Origin: Candidatus Polarisedimenticolaceae bacterium
GTDB taxonomy: Bacteria; Acidobacteriota; Polarisedimenticolia; Polarisedimenticolales; DASRJG01
Length of the DNA: 42,900 bases
Assembly: GCA_036376135.1 (NCBI GenBank)
Contig: DASVAW010000165.1
Span: forward strand, 1-42,900
Reading direction: 5' to 3'
Positions 16,192-24,640 of this stretch are shown here, piece after piece. Position 1 is the stretch's first letter; each line of letters starts with the position of its first letter. Under the pieces are notes generated by a model. It did not search any database and had not been told where the DNA came from. It worked only from the letters and a program-made list of their open reading frames with translations. The position numbers and the translations under genes were made by a program.

Positions 16192-19100
16192 CCCGCCGCC
16201 GGCATCCGCTCCGAAGGCGTGGAGTCGAACCCGTAGGTCCCCGCGCCGCAGCCGCTCTGCGCGCGGACCAGGTAGTACCAACCGTCTCCGCTCGCCGGGT
16301 CGGGGCGCGCGTCGTCGAAGCTCGTGTTCGCCAGATCGTTCCCGAGGCACGTCGCCGTCGTCGTGCCCGACGTGCGGAGCTCGGACAGCGCCGCCGACGC
16401 CACGTCGTAGACCACGCCGCCCCCGAGCCCGGTCCAGGCGATCGTGGTCGTCGTCGATCCGCTCACGGCCACGCCGGCGACCTCCGCGGGAACGGGAATC
16501 GTCGCCCCGGGCTGGCAGGTGCCGCCGCCGCAGGAATCCCCCGCGGTGCAGGCGTTCCCGTCGTCGCACGCCGCCCCGTTCGCGAGCGAGGCGCAGGTGT
16601 CGGGGACGCAGGCGTTGGGGAGCTTCACGTTCGTGACCTCGACGTCGTCGAGGTAGAGCCCCGCGAACTCCGCCGCGGGGTCCGAGGCGAACCGCCAGCG
16701 GAAGCGGACCGCATCGCCGTCCGCGAGGCCCGAGATCGGGTGGCAGCGCCGTGCGTACGCGGTGACCCCGCCGGTCCCGTAGTCGTTGCACGAGGTTCCG
16801 CTCGCGAAGGGGCCGTTGAGCACGTTCTTCGTCGCCGGATAACCGCAGGCGTTGATCGGCGGCGACTGCGTGCAGGCCAGCGGCTCCCAGCCGGTCGTGG
16901 CATCCGCTACCTCGCAGCCGGAGGCGTTGTCGTTGCTCGGGGCGGGAACGTCGTTCCACGGGCCGCCGTTGACCGAGTACTCGACCGCGACGCCGTCCCA
17001 GTGGTACTCGAGCTGGTGCCGCTCCCAGTAACGGAGGTTGAGGCTCGTCGCCCCGGCCGTCAGCGCCGGCGACTGGACCTCGGTGCAGGTGTTCGGCGTG
17101 TACGTGTTCGACGCGGCCGGGCCGGCGTTCCGGTAGGCGTAAGCGCCGGACGCGGTGTGGTTCGCGCCGGCGTCGTCCGCGGCTCTCACGACCCGCCACG
17201 ACGGATCGGAGGTGTTCCCCGCCCCCGCCGCGTTGAGCTGCAGGAACGCCGTTCCGTCGCCGCCGCCGTCGGTCCAGGTGCCGGGCGACGGTTGCGTGCC
17301 GGGGCCGTAGGCGGTCCCCGGGACGACCGCAGCGTTGGTCTCCTCGTTGCCGCCGCCGCAGGGCCCGCCGTTCCCCGTGCTGTCGTCCTCGGCGCGCACG
17401 ACGTAGTAATAGGTGACGCCGCTCGAGAGCGCGTTCACGTCGGTGTGGGAGCTCGGTCCGGTCACGCAGGTCGCGATCCGGCTCGCGGCGGAGGGGACGA
17501 AGTCGGGGGTGGTCCCGCGGTAGACGTTGTACCGGACGTTCGGGGTGAGCGGGCAACTCGTCGTCGCGGGGTTCCACTGCAGGGTCACGCCGCAGTTGGT
17601 CCCGTTCGCGCTCGTGCCGGACGCCGCCCCCGCGAAGCTCGGCTTCAGGTTGCACGTGCCGGTCGCCGTCGCCTCGGTGCACCCGCTTGCGACGAGCGAC
17701 TGGCACTTCCCCGCCGCGTCGGTCGCCGCGATCACGCGGTAGGCGTAGGACAGCCCGCCGAGGACCGACGTGTCCGTGAAGGTCGTGGTCGTCCCCGGGA
17801 CGGAGGCGAGCGGCCGGTAGAGCCCGGGGTTCGCGCAGGTGCCGTCGGCGCGTTCGATCGCGTAGGCGCCGGGCGCGGGGACGAGCCCGGTCCAGGACAC
17901 CGTGATGCGGTTGTCCGCCGGCACGGTCGCCGCCCCGATCGTGGGTGCACTCGGCGGTCGCGTCGTGCACGCCGTCGCCGGGCAGAACCCCGCGCCGCTC
18001 CCGTTCGGCCACGCCGCCGAGGCGACCCGGGTCGACCAGTTCCCCGCCGTGGCGAAGTACTGGCCGACGTACCAGAAGGTGCAGTCGTCGAAGGGATCGA
18101 CGCTCATGCTCGTGTAGTCGCCCCAGCGGGCGTTGGTGTTGTTCGCGGTGCCGGTGACGATCGTCGTCTCGGCGACCGTCATGCTCCCCAACGGGTCGTC
18201 CTTGGAGCGGCCGGTGAACCGGATGCTGTGGTTGTCCGACCCCGCGGTGAGCCCCGTCGTGCTGTACCCCACGAGGATGTTCTCCGCCGTATCCATCGCG
18301 ACCGAGGGCATCCAGCGGCTGCGCCCGCCGGGGACGTCGGCGACGGTTCCCTGCTGACGCACACAAGGGAAGGCGGAACAGACGGCGTCGGGAGACCCGG
18401 AGAGGCGGAAGTCGTACCACCGGACCCCGGAGGCCACCCCGGATACCGAAGGATCGACGGAGTGGCTCACCACCAGCGACTCGTGGTCGACGAAGTTGCG
18501 GTACGCCGCCCGGAACATCAGCCGGTCGCCCAGCGAGGAGAGCGTTTGGGTGGTGCCCGGCTGCGGGATGCAGTCCCCTCCGCCGTTGCAGGCCCCCGTG
18601 GCCGGCGCGATCGGAATCACGGCCTGCCGCGTACGGGTCGTGTTCGCGGGCGTCTGGAAGTCGACCTTCATCCGGTACAGATGCATGGACGCCCCGTGCA
18701 CCGACAGGAAGATCCCCGGCGCGCCGGTGGGCGGGGGCGCGAAGCCGTCGAGGTCTGCGGGCATGTGCCCGCCCTCGAAGGGATCCTCGATCACCTGCCA
18801 CGTCGCGTCCGGGCTCCCCGCGATCATCTTCCCGCGGTCCATCGCGGCGAACAGCGCCGCGACGTACGAGCCCGAGGAGGACGTGAACGCGTGCGCCATC
18901 AGGTAATAGGCGTCCGACCACGCGCCGAAGTGCGGGTAGTCGCCGAAGCGCCCGTTCGGCACCGCGAACGCCCACCGGAAGTACGCTCCCGCCGCGTTCG
19001 CGCCCGTCGAGACCGCCACGCACTGGTAATACGTGCCGTTCGCCGGGCTTGAGGTGAACTGCGAGATCAACCAGCGGTTCGCGAGCTTGTCGAAGAGGAC

Positions 19101-19766
19101 GATCGGGTCGCCGCTGTTCTGCGTCTCGCAAGCACCGCCGAACCCCGACCAGAGCGTGTTGATGTTGATCGGACCCAAGAGCGAGGTCGCGGTCTTGTTC
19201 GACCGGTTGAGCGACCAGACCTGGTAACGCGTGTTCACGGTTTCCACGAACTGGTTGTTCCCGACCGAGCCGTTGCTGTCGGACGGCGTGAGGCCGACGG
19301 TCCCGACCCCGGGGAAGTTGAACCCGATCGTCGGGGTTCCCGTGAGGAACGTTCCCCCGGCGGGGGCAGGCTGCGCGACGGGGTCGGGGACCCCGGAGCG
19401 GATCCGGCGCCACGGCGGGAGCAGCGGGTTGCGCGGCGGCTCGTCCTCGCGCTCCACGGCGACCGCGGGGGCGCGCGCGGCCAGGACCTCGAGCGGCTCG
19501 GAGACGTCGAAGTGGGAGGCGGCGACGGCGTAGACCGACTGCCCCTGCGCGTTGCGGTGGGAGGTGATCGTGTCGGTCCTGGGGTACGGCGCGATCTTCG
19601 CCTCGCGATCGCGCTCGCCCCCGCTCGGCAGCGCGGGGGCGACTTGCTGGAGCTCCTTCTTCTTCGGGGCGGTGTCCCTCGCGGCGACGTCGGGAGACCC
19701 GACGGCGAGCAGGCACGCCGCGAGGCACACCCATGCGGTTCGGCCGATCGATCGAAGCATCCGCAA
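16182..19766 (-). CDS. Giant secreted FN3 / Cys-rich repeat protein
   Basis: 1194 residues with a signal peptide (RTAWVCLAACLLAVGSPDVAA). Residues about 120-600 form a large beta domain (GTPTIGFNFPGVG, SDSNGSVGNNQFVE, RFGDYPHFGAWSDAYYL) of a type seen in secreted proteins of Acidobacteriota and Bacteroidota, function unknown. Several FN3-like domains follow (ITVSWTGLVPAPGAYAIER; VTYYYVVRAEDDS). A jelly-roll-like region comes next (LNLRYWERHQLEYHWDGVAV), then a Cys-rich repeat with DDGNACTAGDSCGGGTC, and a last FN3 ending Cys-Pro. A surface-exposed or released product is likely. Its stop lies in the inverted repeat shared with the convergent FG-GAP gene. No catalytic motif was recognised. Confidence 0.85.
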   Translation of the reverse strand: MRMLRSIGRTAWVCLAACLLAVGSPDVAARDTAPKKKELQQVAPALPSGGERDREAKIAPYPRTDTITSHRNAQGQSVYAVAASHFDVSEPLEVLAARAPAVAVEREDEPPRNPLLPPWRRIRSGVPDPVAQPAPAGGTFLTGTPTIGFNFPGVGTVGLTPSDSNGSVGNNQFVETVNTRYQVWSLNRSNKTATSLLGPININTLWSGFGGACETQNSGDPIVLFDKLANRWLISQFTSSPANGTYYQCVAVSTGANAAGAYFRWAFAVPNGRFGDYPHFGAWSDAYYLMAHAFTSSSGSYVAALFAAMDRGKMIAGSPDATWQVIEDPFEGGHMPADLDGFAPPPTGAPGIFLSVHGASMHLYRMKVDFQTPANTTRTRQAVIPIAPATGACNGGGDCIPQPGTTQTLSSLGDRLMFRAAYRNFVDHESLVVSHSVDPSVSGVASGVRWYDFRLSGSPDAVCSAFPCVRQQGTVADVPGGRSRWMPSVAMDTAENILVGYSTTGLTAGSDNHSIRFTGRSKDDPLGSMTVAETTIVTGTANNTNARWGDYTSMSVDPFDDCTFWYVGQYFATAGNWSTRVASAAWPNGSGAGFCPATACTTRPPSAPTIGAATVPADNRITVSWTGLVPAPGAYAIERADGTCANPGLYRPLASVPGTTTTFTDTSVLGGLSYAYRVIAATDAAGKCQSLVASGCTEATATGTCNLKPSFAGAASGTSANGTNCGVTLQWNPATTSCPLTPNVRYNVYRGTTPDFVPSAASRIATCVTGPSSHTDVNALSSGVTYYYVVRAEDDSTGNGGPCGGGNEETNAAVVPGTAYGPGTQPSPGTWTDGGGDGTAFLQLNAAGAGNTSDPSWRVVRAADDAGANHTASGAYAYRNAGPAASNTYTPNTCTEVQSPALTAGATSLNLRYWERHQLEYHWDGVAVEYSVNGGPWNDVPAPSNDNASGCEVADATTGWEPLACTQSPPINACGYPATKNVLNGPFASGTSCNDYGTGGVTAYARRCHPISGLADGDAVRFRWRFASDPAAEFAGLYLDDVEVTNVKLPNACVPDTCASLANGAACDDGNACTAGDSCGGGTCQPGATIPVPAEVAGVAVSGSTTTTIAWTGLGGGVVYDVASAALSELRTSGTTTATCLGNDLANTSFDDARPDPASGDGWYYLVRAQSGCGAGTYGFDSTPSERMPAAGCP

Positions 19767-19860
19767 CCCCCGGCGCGCCGCCCGGCCCGGGAGGGCCGTG
19801 CGGGCAGCCGGAAAGGTACGCCGCTCCGGCCCGATCCTCCAGCCCGACCCCGCGCGGACC

Positions 19861-20589
19861 CTACCGTGGCCGGGGAGCGGAATCGACCTCGATCTCGTCC
19901 ACGACCACGCGGAGGCGATTCGGCCGCCCGGCCGCCTCGACCTCGATCCGGTGGGGGAAGAGGAGCCCCTGGGTCTTCTTGAAGTCGCCGAACGTGGTGG
20001 TGACCTGGACGGGCCGCCCGCGGAACCGCCGCGTCGACACGCTTCGGACGAGGTGGTGGGATTTCACGTCGAGGTAGTCGTGGCGCACGACACCGCTCGC
20101 GAGCGTGATCTGCAGCTTGTAGACCTCGCGGCCGTCCACGAGCTCCCGATTGGCGAGCTCCACCCGGTGTCCCTTGGCCTTCCAGTCGACGAGCGGCCCG
20201 TCGAGATCCGCCTGTTCGACCGCCTCGGCGACGGCCTCGGCGGGAAGCGGCGTCGGGTCGAACCGTCCATCCAGCGGAGAGCTCACCCAGCCCTGCTTCC
20301 CGTCGGAAACGAGCACGGAGGTGACACCCTGGACGGTGAACTCGAACCGAGTCCGGGCCGGCCGCGCCAACTCGCGTTTCACGAGGGCCTCCCGGCCCGC
20401 GCCGGCGCTCGCGCGCCCCTTCTGCACGAGCCGCTGAACGGAGCGGATCTTCGTCAGCCCTCCGCGCGCGGCCAGGTGCTTCGCCACGATCTCGTCGACC
20501 GACGGCTCCACGGTGGTCGCGGACGCCGGCGTGCCGGCCGAGATCGCGACGAGCGTGACCGCGGCGATCGCCATCCGCGCGCGGCTCAC
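19861..20589 (-). CDS. LolA-like outer-membrane lipoprotein-sorting protein
   Basis: 242 residues from the GTG at 20589, which overlaps the upstream gene's stop as GTGA; this overlap decides the start. The signal peptide is MAIAAVTLVAISAGTPASA. The mature part is beta-rich with a LolA/LolB-like pattern: an N-terminal helix DEIVAKHLAARGGLTKI, then SVLVSDGKQGW, LVDGREVYKLQITLASG, HHLVRSVSTRR and TTTFGDFKKTQGLLFPHRIE. It is probably periplasmic and binds lipid or acyl chains. It forms a translationally coupled pair with the gene upstream. Confidence 0.75.
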   Translation of the reverse strand: MSRARMAIAAVTLVAISAGTPASATTVEPSVDEIVAKHLAARGGLTKIRSVQRLVQKGRASAGAGREALVKRELARPARTRFEFTVQGVTSVLVSDGKQGWVSSPLDGRFDPTPLPAEAVAEAVEQADLDGPLVDWKAKGHRVELANRELVDGREVYKLQITLASGVVRHDYLDVKSHHLVRSVSTRRFRGRPVQVTTTFGDFKKTQGLLFPHRIEVEAAGRPNRLRVVVDEIEVDSAPRPR

Positions 20590-21326
20590 CGGCCACCTCG
20601 CGCCGGAAGCTGGGCCGGTCGTTTCGGCCGTTGGCCTCGATTCGGGGTCGAAGGCCAGTACGTCGTTCCGTAGCCCCATCCTCCCCAGTAGACGGGCTGG
20701 CCCGAATCCCGGTCCGCTTGCGCCTCACGGGCCTCCTGCTCGGCTTCGTCGGCGCGGCGCTGGGCCTCGAGCGCGGCGATCTCGGCTTGCGCGGCGCGCC
20801 GCTCGGCCTCGTAGGCCGCGGCCTCCGACTGCGCGACCTGGACTTCCGCCGCGGTCATCCACTCGCCGTCGTACTTCACGTAACCTCGCGCGCGGTAGCT
20901 CTCCTCCTCCGTGACCCAGCGACCGTCGAGCTGGACGAATCCCAGCGCCTGCCTGGCCTCCGCGTCGTCGGGCGAGACCGTCAGCACGTGCTCGTACGCC
21001 TCGCGTGCCTGCGAGGACAACCCGCGCTGCGAGGCCCAGCGCCCGAGGCCGCGCCAGCCCTTCGCGTCCTGCGGGCCCAGACGGCTCGCCCGCTCGTCGT
21101 ATTCGTCGAGCGGCGTCTTGCCCTTGACGATGCGGTCGACCGAGGAGGTGGGCACCCCGACGATGCCGTCGCCGATGTCGACCTTCACCACCTCGTCCGT
21201 CTGCTCCACGATCCGGCCGGAGATCGTGCCGGCGTTCTTGAGGAAGACCTCGTCGGCGAGCAGCGAACCGGGCGTGAAGAGGAAGCAGGAGCAGGAGAGA
21301 ACCAGGAAGAACCGGTGTTGTCTCAA
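20586..21326 (-). CDS. Secreted TPR-type protein of unknown function
   Basis: 246 residues. The TTG at 21326 is chosen because GAGG lies 6 bases upstream and it opens a hydrophobic signal (FFLVLSCSCFLFTPGSLLA). Two Cys in that segment leave lipidation possible. The mature part starts with a small beta domain (DEVFLKNAGTISGRIVEQTDE), then a TPR-like segment (KGWRGLGRWASQRGLSSQAREAYEHVL is split here by family alignment: WASQRGLSSQAREAYEH is its core). Short repeats GRWVTEEESYRARGYV and GEWMTAAE follow, then an Ala/Glu-rich coiled coil and an aromatic tail YWGGWGYGTTYWP. It is coupled by a 4-base overlap to the LolA-like gene, and may act with it in the envelope. Confidence 0.7.
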   Translation of the reverse strand: MRQHRFFLVLSCSCFLFTPGSLLADEVFLKNAGTISGRIVEQTDEVVKVDIGDGIVGVPTSSVDRIVKGKTPLDEYDERASRLGPQDAKGWRGLGRWASQRGLSSQAREAYEHVLTVSPDDAEARQALGFVQLDGRWVTEEESYRARGYVKYDGEWMTAAEVQVAQSEAAAYEAERRAAQAEIAALEAQRRADEAEQEAREAQADRDSGQPVYWGGWGYGTTYWPSTPNRGQRPKRPAQLPARGGR

Positions 21327-21358
21327 GGGGAACCTCGCGGGGGTGTCCAGCGCCCCCT

Positions 21359-22795
21359 TCAGCCGGGGGCCGGTGTCAGATCCACGATCTCCATCCGATG
21401 ATTGCTCTCCGGATGCTCCGGCGAAGGTCCTTCGGTCCGAATCGCGTAGTCTCCTTCGAGGCCTTCGTCTCGGACCCACCGGCGGATGTAGGCGCTCCGG
21501 TCTTCCGTGGAATCGGGTTCGAATACCGGCTGGACCCCGTAGCTGAACTGGAGTCGGCGGCAGGTGGCCTCGTCGGAGCTGATCGCCACGATCCAGACCG
21601 GCAGCCGGAACAGGGTGATGTTCCGCGCGGTCGCACCGGACCTCGTGGGTACGAAGACGGCTGCCGGCGACGCGTACTTCAGGCTCTCTTCCACGGACAG
21701 GGCGATGAGGTGTCCGGGCCGCAGTCTCCCCCTGAGGTCCACCCCGCGGTAGAGCTCCTCGACGGACTTCTGGCGCACGTGAGGCTCCACGGCGGCCGCG
21801 ATCTTCCCCAGCATCGCCGTGGCCTCCACCGGGTATCTCCCCATGGCGGACTCGCCGGAGAGCATGACGCCGTCGGTTCCGTCGAGGATCGCGTTCGCGA
21901 CGTCGGTGGCCTCCGCCCGCGTCGGGCGGGGATTCCCGGTCATGGACTCCAGCATCTGCGTGGCCGTGATGACGGGCTTGCCGCGCATGTTCGCCCGGCG
22001 CATGAGGTCCTTCTGGACGACGGCGATCCGCTCGATGGGGACCTCCACGCCCAGATCCCCACGGGCGATCATGATCCCGTCCGCGGCCTCGAGGATCTCG
22101 TCGATCCGGTCCAGCGCGCGGTCGCGTTCGATCTTGGCGATGACGAAGGGGCTCTTCCCCAGCGACGTCGCGGCGGCGCGGACCGCTTCGACGTCCGCGG
22201 CGCTCTCCACGAACGACTGGCTCACCGCATCGACGCCGTGCTCGAGCGCGAACCTCAGGCATTCGCGATCCCGCTCCGTGAACGCGCGGATGCCCAGGTC
22301 CACGCGGGGGACGTTGAGTCCCTTGCGGGACCGGATCTCCCCGCCGACGACCGTGCGGCACGTCACGTCGCTCGCGGACACCCGCACCACCTCGAGCTGA
22401 ATCAACCCGTCGTTCAGATACAGCGTGTCCCCCGGGCGAACCGTCCTGGGCAGGGGCTCGAAGGTCACCCAAGCGCGGGTCCGATCGCCCAGGATCTCCT
22501 CCGTGGTCAGCGTGAAGGGATCCCCCCGCTCGAGGTACACCGGTTCTTCCGCGATTCGACCGATGCGCATCTTGGGCCCGGGGAGGTCGGCCATGATCGC
22601 GACTCGACGCCCCGACCTTCGGGAGGCGGCGCGGAGATTCTCGATGACCCGTCCGTGGCTCTCGAGAGCACCGTGGGAGAAATTGAGGCGGGCCACGTTC
22701 ATCCCCGCCAGGAGCATCCGCTCCATGACCTCGGGGGCTTCCGAGGCGGGACCGATCGTGCAGACGAGCTTCGTCTTGTGAGCGGGCAGGCTCAC
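21359..22795 (-). CDS. pyk: Pyruvate kinase
   Basis: 478 residues, the usual length. It converts phosphoenolpyruvate and ADP to pyruvate and ATP in glycolysis. Signature segments are GMNVARLNFSHG (substrate Arg and Asn), DLPGPKMRIG, the catalytic Lys in FVIAKIER, the metal-binding GIMIARGDLGVE and KPVITATQMLESM. The C-terminal allosteric domain is complete to residue 478. The GTG start is preceded by a perfect AAGGAGGT (22801-22808). The frame continues upstream but lacks a better start. The two genes downstream on the same strand (from 21326) could be cotranscribed. Confidence 0.96.
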   Translation of the reverse strand: MSLPAHKTKLVCTIGPASEAPEVMERMLLAGMNVARLNFSHGALESHGRVIENLRAASRRSGRRVAIMADLPGPKMRIGRIAEEPVYLERGDPFTLTTEEILGDRTRAWVTFEPLPRTVRPGDTLYLNDGLIQLEVVRVSASDVTCRTVVGGEIRSRKGLNVPRVDLGIRAFTERDRECLRFALEHGVDAVSQSFVESAADVEAVRAAATSLGKSPFVIAKIERDRALDRIDEILEAADGIMIARGDLGVEVPIERIAVVQKDLMRRANMRGKPVITATQMLESMTGNPRPTRAEATDVANAILDGTDGVMLSGESAMGRYPVEATAMLGKIAAAVEPHVRQKSVEELYRGVDLRGRLRPGHLIALSVEESLKYASPAAVFVPTRSGATARNITLFRLPVWIVAISSDEATCRRLQFSYGVQPVFEPDSTEDRSAYIRRWVRDEGLEGDYAIRTEGPSPEHPESNHRMEIVDLTPAPG

Positions 22796-22868
22796 GCTCC
22801 ACCTCCTTCGGCGTCGGAGCCGACGCGGGCGCCGCTCAGCGGGCCCGCGCCGCGAGGACGGACGGGGA

Positions 22869-22889
22869 ACGCCGCCGCATCGACGGCGT
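22869..22889 (-). terminator. Short hairpin at the end of the Kazal-like gene
   Basis: ACGCCG (22869-22874) pairs with CGGCGT (22884-22889) and takes in the first base of the stop codon. On the minus strand it is followed by TCCCC. The stem is only 6 bp, so the assignment is weak. Confidence 0.3.
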
Positions 22890-23101
22890 CAGATCTCGCC
22901 GGTCGGCACGCAGTTCTTGGCGTTGTGGCACTGGGCCTCGCACAGGTTGACGTACGTCTTCCCGTTGTCGCACTTCACGGGGCCGTAGATCTTCGGGCAG
23001 AGGCAACGCCCCGCCTCGGCCTCGCTGAGGAGGCTCGACACGCCGAGCACCAGCGCGAACGCGAACGCCGCGGCCACCGCGATCCGGATCGTCTGCTTCA
23101 T
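22889..23101 (-). CDS. Small secreted six-cysteine protein, Kazal-like
   Basis: 70 residues with a signal peptide ending SEAEA. The mature ~40 residues hold six cysteines: RCLC, PVKC, NLC, AQC and NC. The core KIYGPVKCDNGKTYVNLC strongly resembles the Kazal pattern (Y-x-P-V-C-G-S-D-G-x-T-Y-x-N-x-C), with one residue fewer between Cys 3 and Cys 4. Kazal domains inhibit serine proteases, so an inhibitor or toxin-like secreted role is possible, but the spacing deviates. AGGAGG lies about 8 bases before the ATG. It is a single-gene unit. Confidence 0.7.
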   Translation of the reverse strand: MKQTIRIAVAAAFAFALVLGVSSLLSEAEAGRCLCPKIYGPVKCDNGKTYVNLCEAQCHNAKNCVPTGEI

Positions 23102-23103
23102 GA

Positions 23104-23244
23104 TGGAACCCTCCTGTGCGGGGGATCCTACACCTCCGACTCGACCCCGTGCGCGAGACCTCCCACACCGCCGGCGTCTACGCGAGCGTGGTCGAGGCGG
23201 GCGAGGTGCGGGAGGGAGACGACGTCGACGAGGTTCCGGCGTAG
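23104..23244 (+). pseudogene. C-terminal remnant of a MOSC-domain-like gene
   Basis: The frame opens right after a stop at 23101-23103 and ends at TAG 23242-23244. It reads LDPVRETSHTAGVYASVV then EAGEVREGDDVDEV, which matches the C-terminal strand pattern of MOSC domains (GVYA-x-V-x-x-G-x-V-x-x-GD-x-V). The rest of such a gene is missing, because the sequence upstream is the Kazal-like gene on the other strand. An internal GTG at 23116 exists, but no functional product is expected. Confidence 0.45.
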
Positions 23245-23262
23245 ACTCCCGCGCGAACGCCC

Positions 23263-23361
23263 ATGACGGAACGGGACGGCCGGACACCGGGGGGGATCTT
23301 CCCCGCGACGCGGTGGTCGGCGATCGAGGGGACTCGAAGCGCCGATCCCGACGTTCGAGCC
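23263..23361 (+). pseudogene. N-terminal remnant of an ECF-type sigma factor gene
   Basis: ATG at 23263 opens with MTERDGRTPGG then IFPATRWSAIEG and ADPDVRAR. This matches the start of a family of Acidobacteriota/Planctomycetota sigma factors (F-P-x-T-R-W-S-x-I...DP..R..A). The similarity stops at about 23361, where region 2 should begin, and the following gene lies in another frame. It reads as a truncated copy; the frame itself runs on into the VOC gene by chance. Confidence 0.45.
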
Positions 23362-23389
23362 CGCGGTACGCGACCAGCTCGGCACGATC

Positions 23390-23650
23390 GTGATGCTCTC
23401 CTCGCTCAAGAGCGTGATCGCGGGGTTCCTGATCGGGATTCTCGCGATCTTCGTCCGGCGTCGCGCGGTGATCGCGATCGCCGGACTGGTCATCGGCCTC
23501 GTCCTGGCCGGCCTCGTGGCGATGCAGCCGGACCCCGCCACGGGGGAGCACTATTACGCCCAGATCATGATCCCGGGGGCGATCGTCGGCCTGCTCGTGG
23601 GCTGGGCGACCGCCCGTTACGGCGACAAGTCCGCCGCGAACGCGGCGTGA
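23390..23650 (+). CDS. Small membrane protein, function unknown
   Basis: 86 residues with three hydrophobic stretches (about 7-22, 28-45 and 60-73) separated by basic (RRR) and polar segments, ending RYGDKSAANAA. No family was recognised. The start is a GTG followed directly by ATG, and there is no good Shine-Dalgarno, so the start is uncertain. Its TGA stop sits within the Shine-Dalgarno region of the VOC gene, so the two are probably cotranscribed. Confidence 0.6.
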   Translation: MMLSSLKSVIAGFLIGILAIFVRRRAVIAIAGLVIGLVLAGLVAMQPDPATGEHYYAQIMIPGAIVGLLVGWATARYGDKSAANAA

Positions 23651-23661
23651 AGGAGAATCCG

Positions 23662-24120
23662 ATGAGCCCCGCGAAACCCGTCCCCGACGGTTACCACACG
23701 GTCACGCCGCACCTGGCGATCCGCGGCGCCGCCCGCGCGCTGGAGTTCTACGCGAAAGCGTTCGGCGCGGAGGAGGTGTACCGCATGCCCGGGCCCGACG
23801 GCACGGTGCTGCACGCCGAGATCCGCATCGGGGACTCGATCGTGATGCTCGGCGAGGAAGCGCCGCAGATGGGGGCCGTCTCCCCCGAGACGCTCGGCGG
23901 ATCCCCGGTGAGCCTGCTGCTCTACGTCCCCGACGTCGACGCGTCGTTCGCGCGCGCGACCGCCGCGGGATGCGTCGCGCAGATGCCCCCGACGGACATG
24001 TTCTGGGGCGACCGTTACGGGAAGCTGAAGGACCCGTTCGGACACGTCTGGAGCATCGCGACCCACGTCGAGGACGTGGCGCCGGAGGAGATGGCGCGCA
24101 GGATGGCGCAGTCGATGTGA
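23662..24120 (+). CDS. VOC-superfamily (PhnB/glyoxalase-like) protein
   Basis: 152 residues in the two-module VOC fold. Motifs are GYHTVTPHLAIRGAARALEFY, FGAEEVYRMPGPDG, LHAEIRIGDSIVMLGEE, then VDASFARATAAG and WGDRYGKLKDPFGHVWSIAT. These match the PhnB-like branch, whose members include bleomycin-resistance-like proteins and uncharacterised glyoxalases. The catalytic metal set is not obvious, so the substrate is unknown. AAGGAG (at about 23650-23655) precedes the ATG by 6-7 bases. It ends at a strong hairpin shared with the convergent cupin gene. Confidence 0.88.
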   Translation: MSPAKPVPDGYHTVTPHLAIRGAARALEFYAKAFGAEEVYRMPGPDGTVLHAEIRIGDSIVMLGEEAPQMGAVSPETLGGSPVSLLLYVPDVDASFARATAAGCVAQMPPTDMFWGDRYGKLKDPFGHVWSIATHVEDVAPEEMARRMAQSM

Positions 24121-24122
24121 GT

Positions 24123-24157
24123 GGATCGGGGGGCTCGCCGCCGAGCCCCCCGGATCC
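24123..24157. terminator. Bidirectional GC hairpin, VOC/cupin convergent pair
   Basis: GGATC-GGGGGGCTCG (24123-24137), a CCGC loop and CGAGCCCCCC-g-GATCC (24142-24157) form 15 bp with one bulge. It fills the gap between the stops at 24120 and 24160. There is no U tract on either strand. Confidence 0.7.
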
Positions 24158-24159
24158 GG

Positions 24160-24594
24160 TCAGGGTTTCGCGGCGGCTTCCGGCACGACGTCCCAGGCCC
24201 CCCGGGCGTCGAGGAACATCACGCAGTCCTCGCTCCCCTCGCACCGCGCGGCGTGCGGCGCTCCTCCCGTGAACGAGAAGAACGATCCCGGAGGAACCCG
24301 GGTCTCCTTCCCGTCGACGACGAGCACGAGATTCCCGGAGACGGTCGTCACGTAATGGTCCGCCGAATGGTGGTGGAGCGGCGTGACGAGTCCGGCGGCG
24401 TATTTCAGGAAGAAGTGGCTCGGCCCCTTGGCCATGTCCCCGTCGACGGTTGCCGAGCTCACTCCCGGGATCTTGCCCGGCGTCCAGGTCAGCTCCGCAC
24501 GCGGCTTGACGACGGCGGCGCCCTTGCCCGCCAGGACTTGACCCGGAACGACCAGGGCGATCGCGGCGACGCATACGAGGATTCGTCTGTTCAT
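24160..24594 (-). CDS. Secreted cupin-domain protein
   Basis: 144 residues with a signal peptide (RILVCVAAIALVVPGQVLA). The single cupin barrel has the metal-binding motif HHHSADH (H74, H75, H76 and H80) with the second motif PGSFFSFTGGAPHAARC. This is the usual G-x-H-x-H-x(3-4)-E-like arrangement, but His-rich. It is likely a periplasmic or released metal-dependent protein; the reaction is not predictable. AAGGAGG lies about 7 bases upstream. It is divergent from a TetR gene across 134 bases that contain a likely operator, so it is the probable target of that regulator. Confidence 0.85.
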   Translation of the reverse strand: MNRRILVCVAAIALVVPGQVLAGKGAAVVKPRAELTWTPGKIPGVSSATVDGDMAKGPSHFFLKYAAGLVTPLHHHSADHYVTTVSGNLVLVVDGKETRVPPGSFFSFTGGAPHAARCEGSEDCVMFLDARGAWDVVPEAAAKP

Positions 24595-24640
24595 GTGGGC
24601 CTCCTTCCGCGGGACCATGGAGCCCTGCGGTGCACGCTGT

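Noticed and set aside
19767-19860. Hairpin CGGCC-N5-GGCCG upstream of the FN3 gene as terminator of the LolA-like gene
   Set aside because: The stem is only five bp and lies on the far side of the LolA-like stop in a GC-rich gap where short dyads are expected by chance.
21500-21560. GGTTCGAAT tRNA T-loop-like string
   Set aside because: It lies inside the pyruvate kinase coding region and no cloverleaf can be drawn around it.
23102-23389. A complete sigma factor or MOSC gene
   Set aside because: Only short terminal fragments are present; neither frame can encode the conserved cores.
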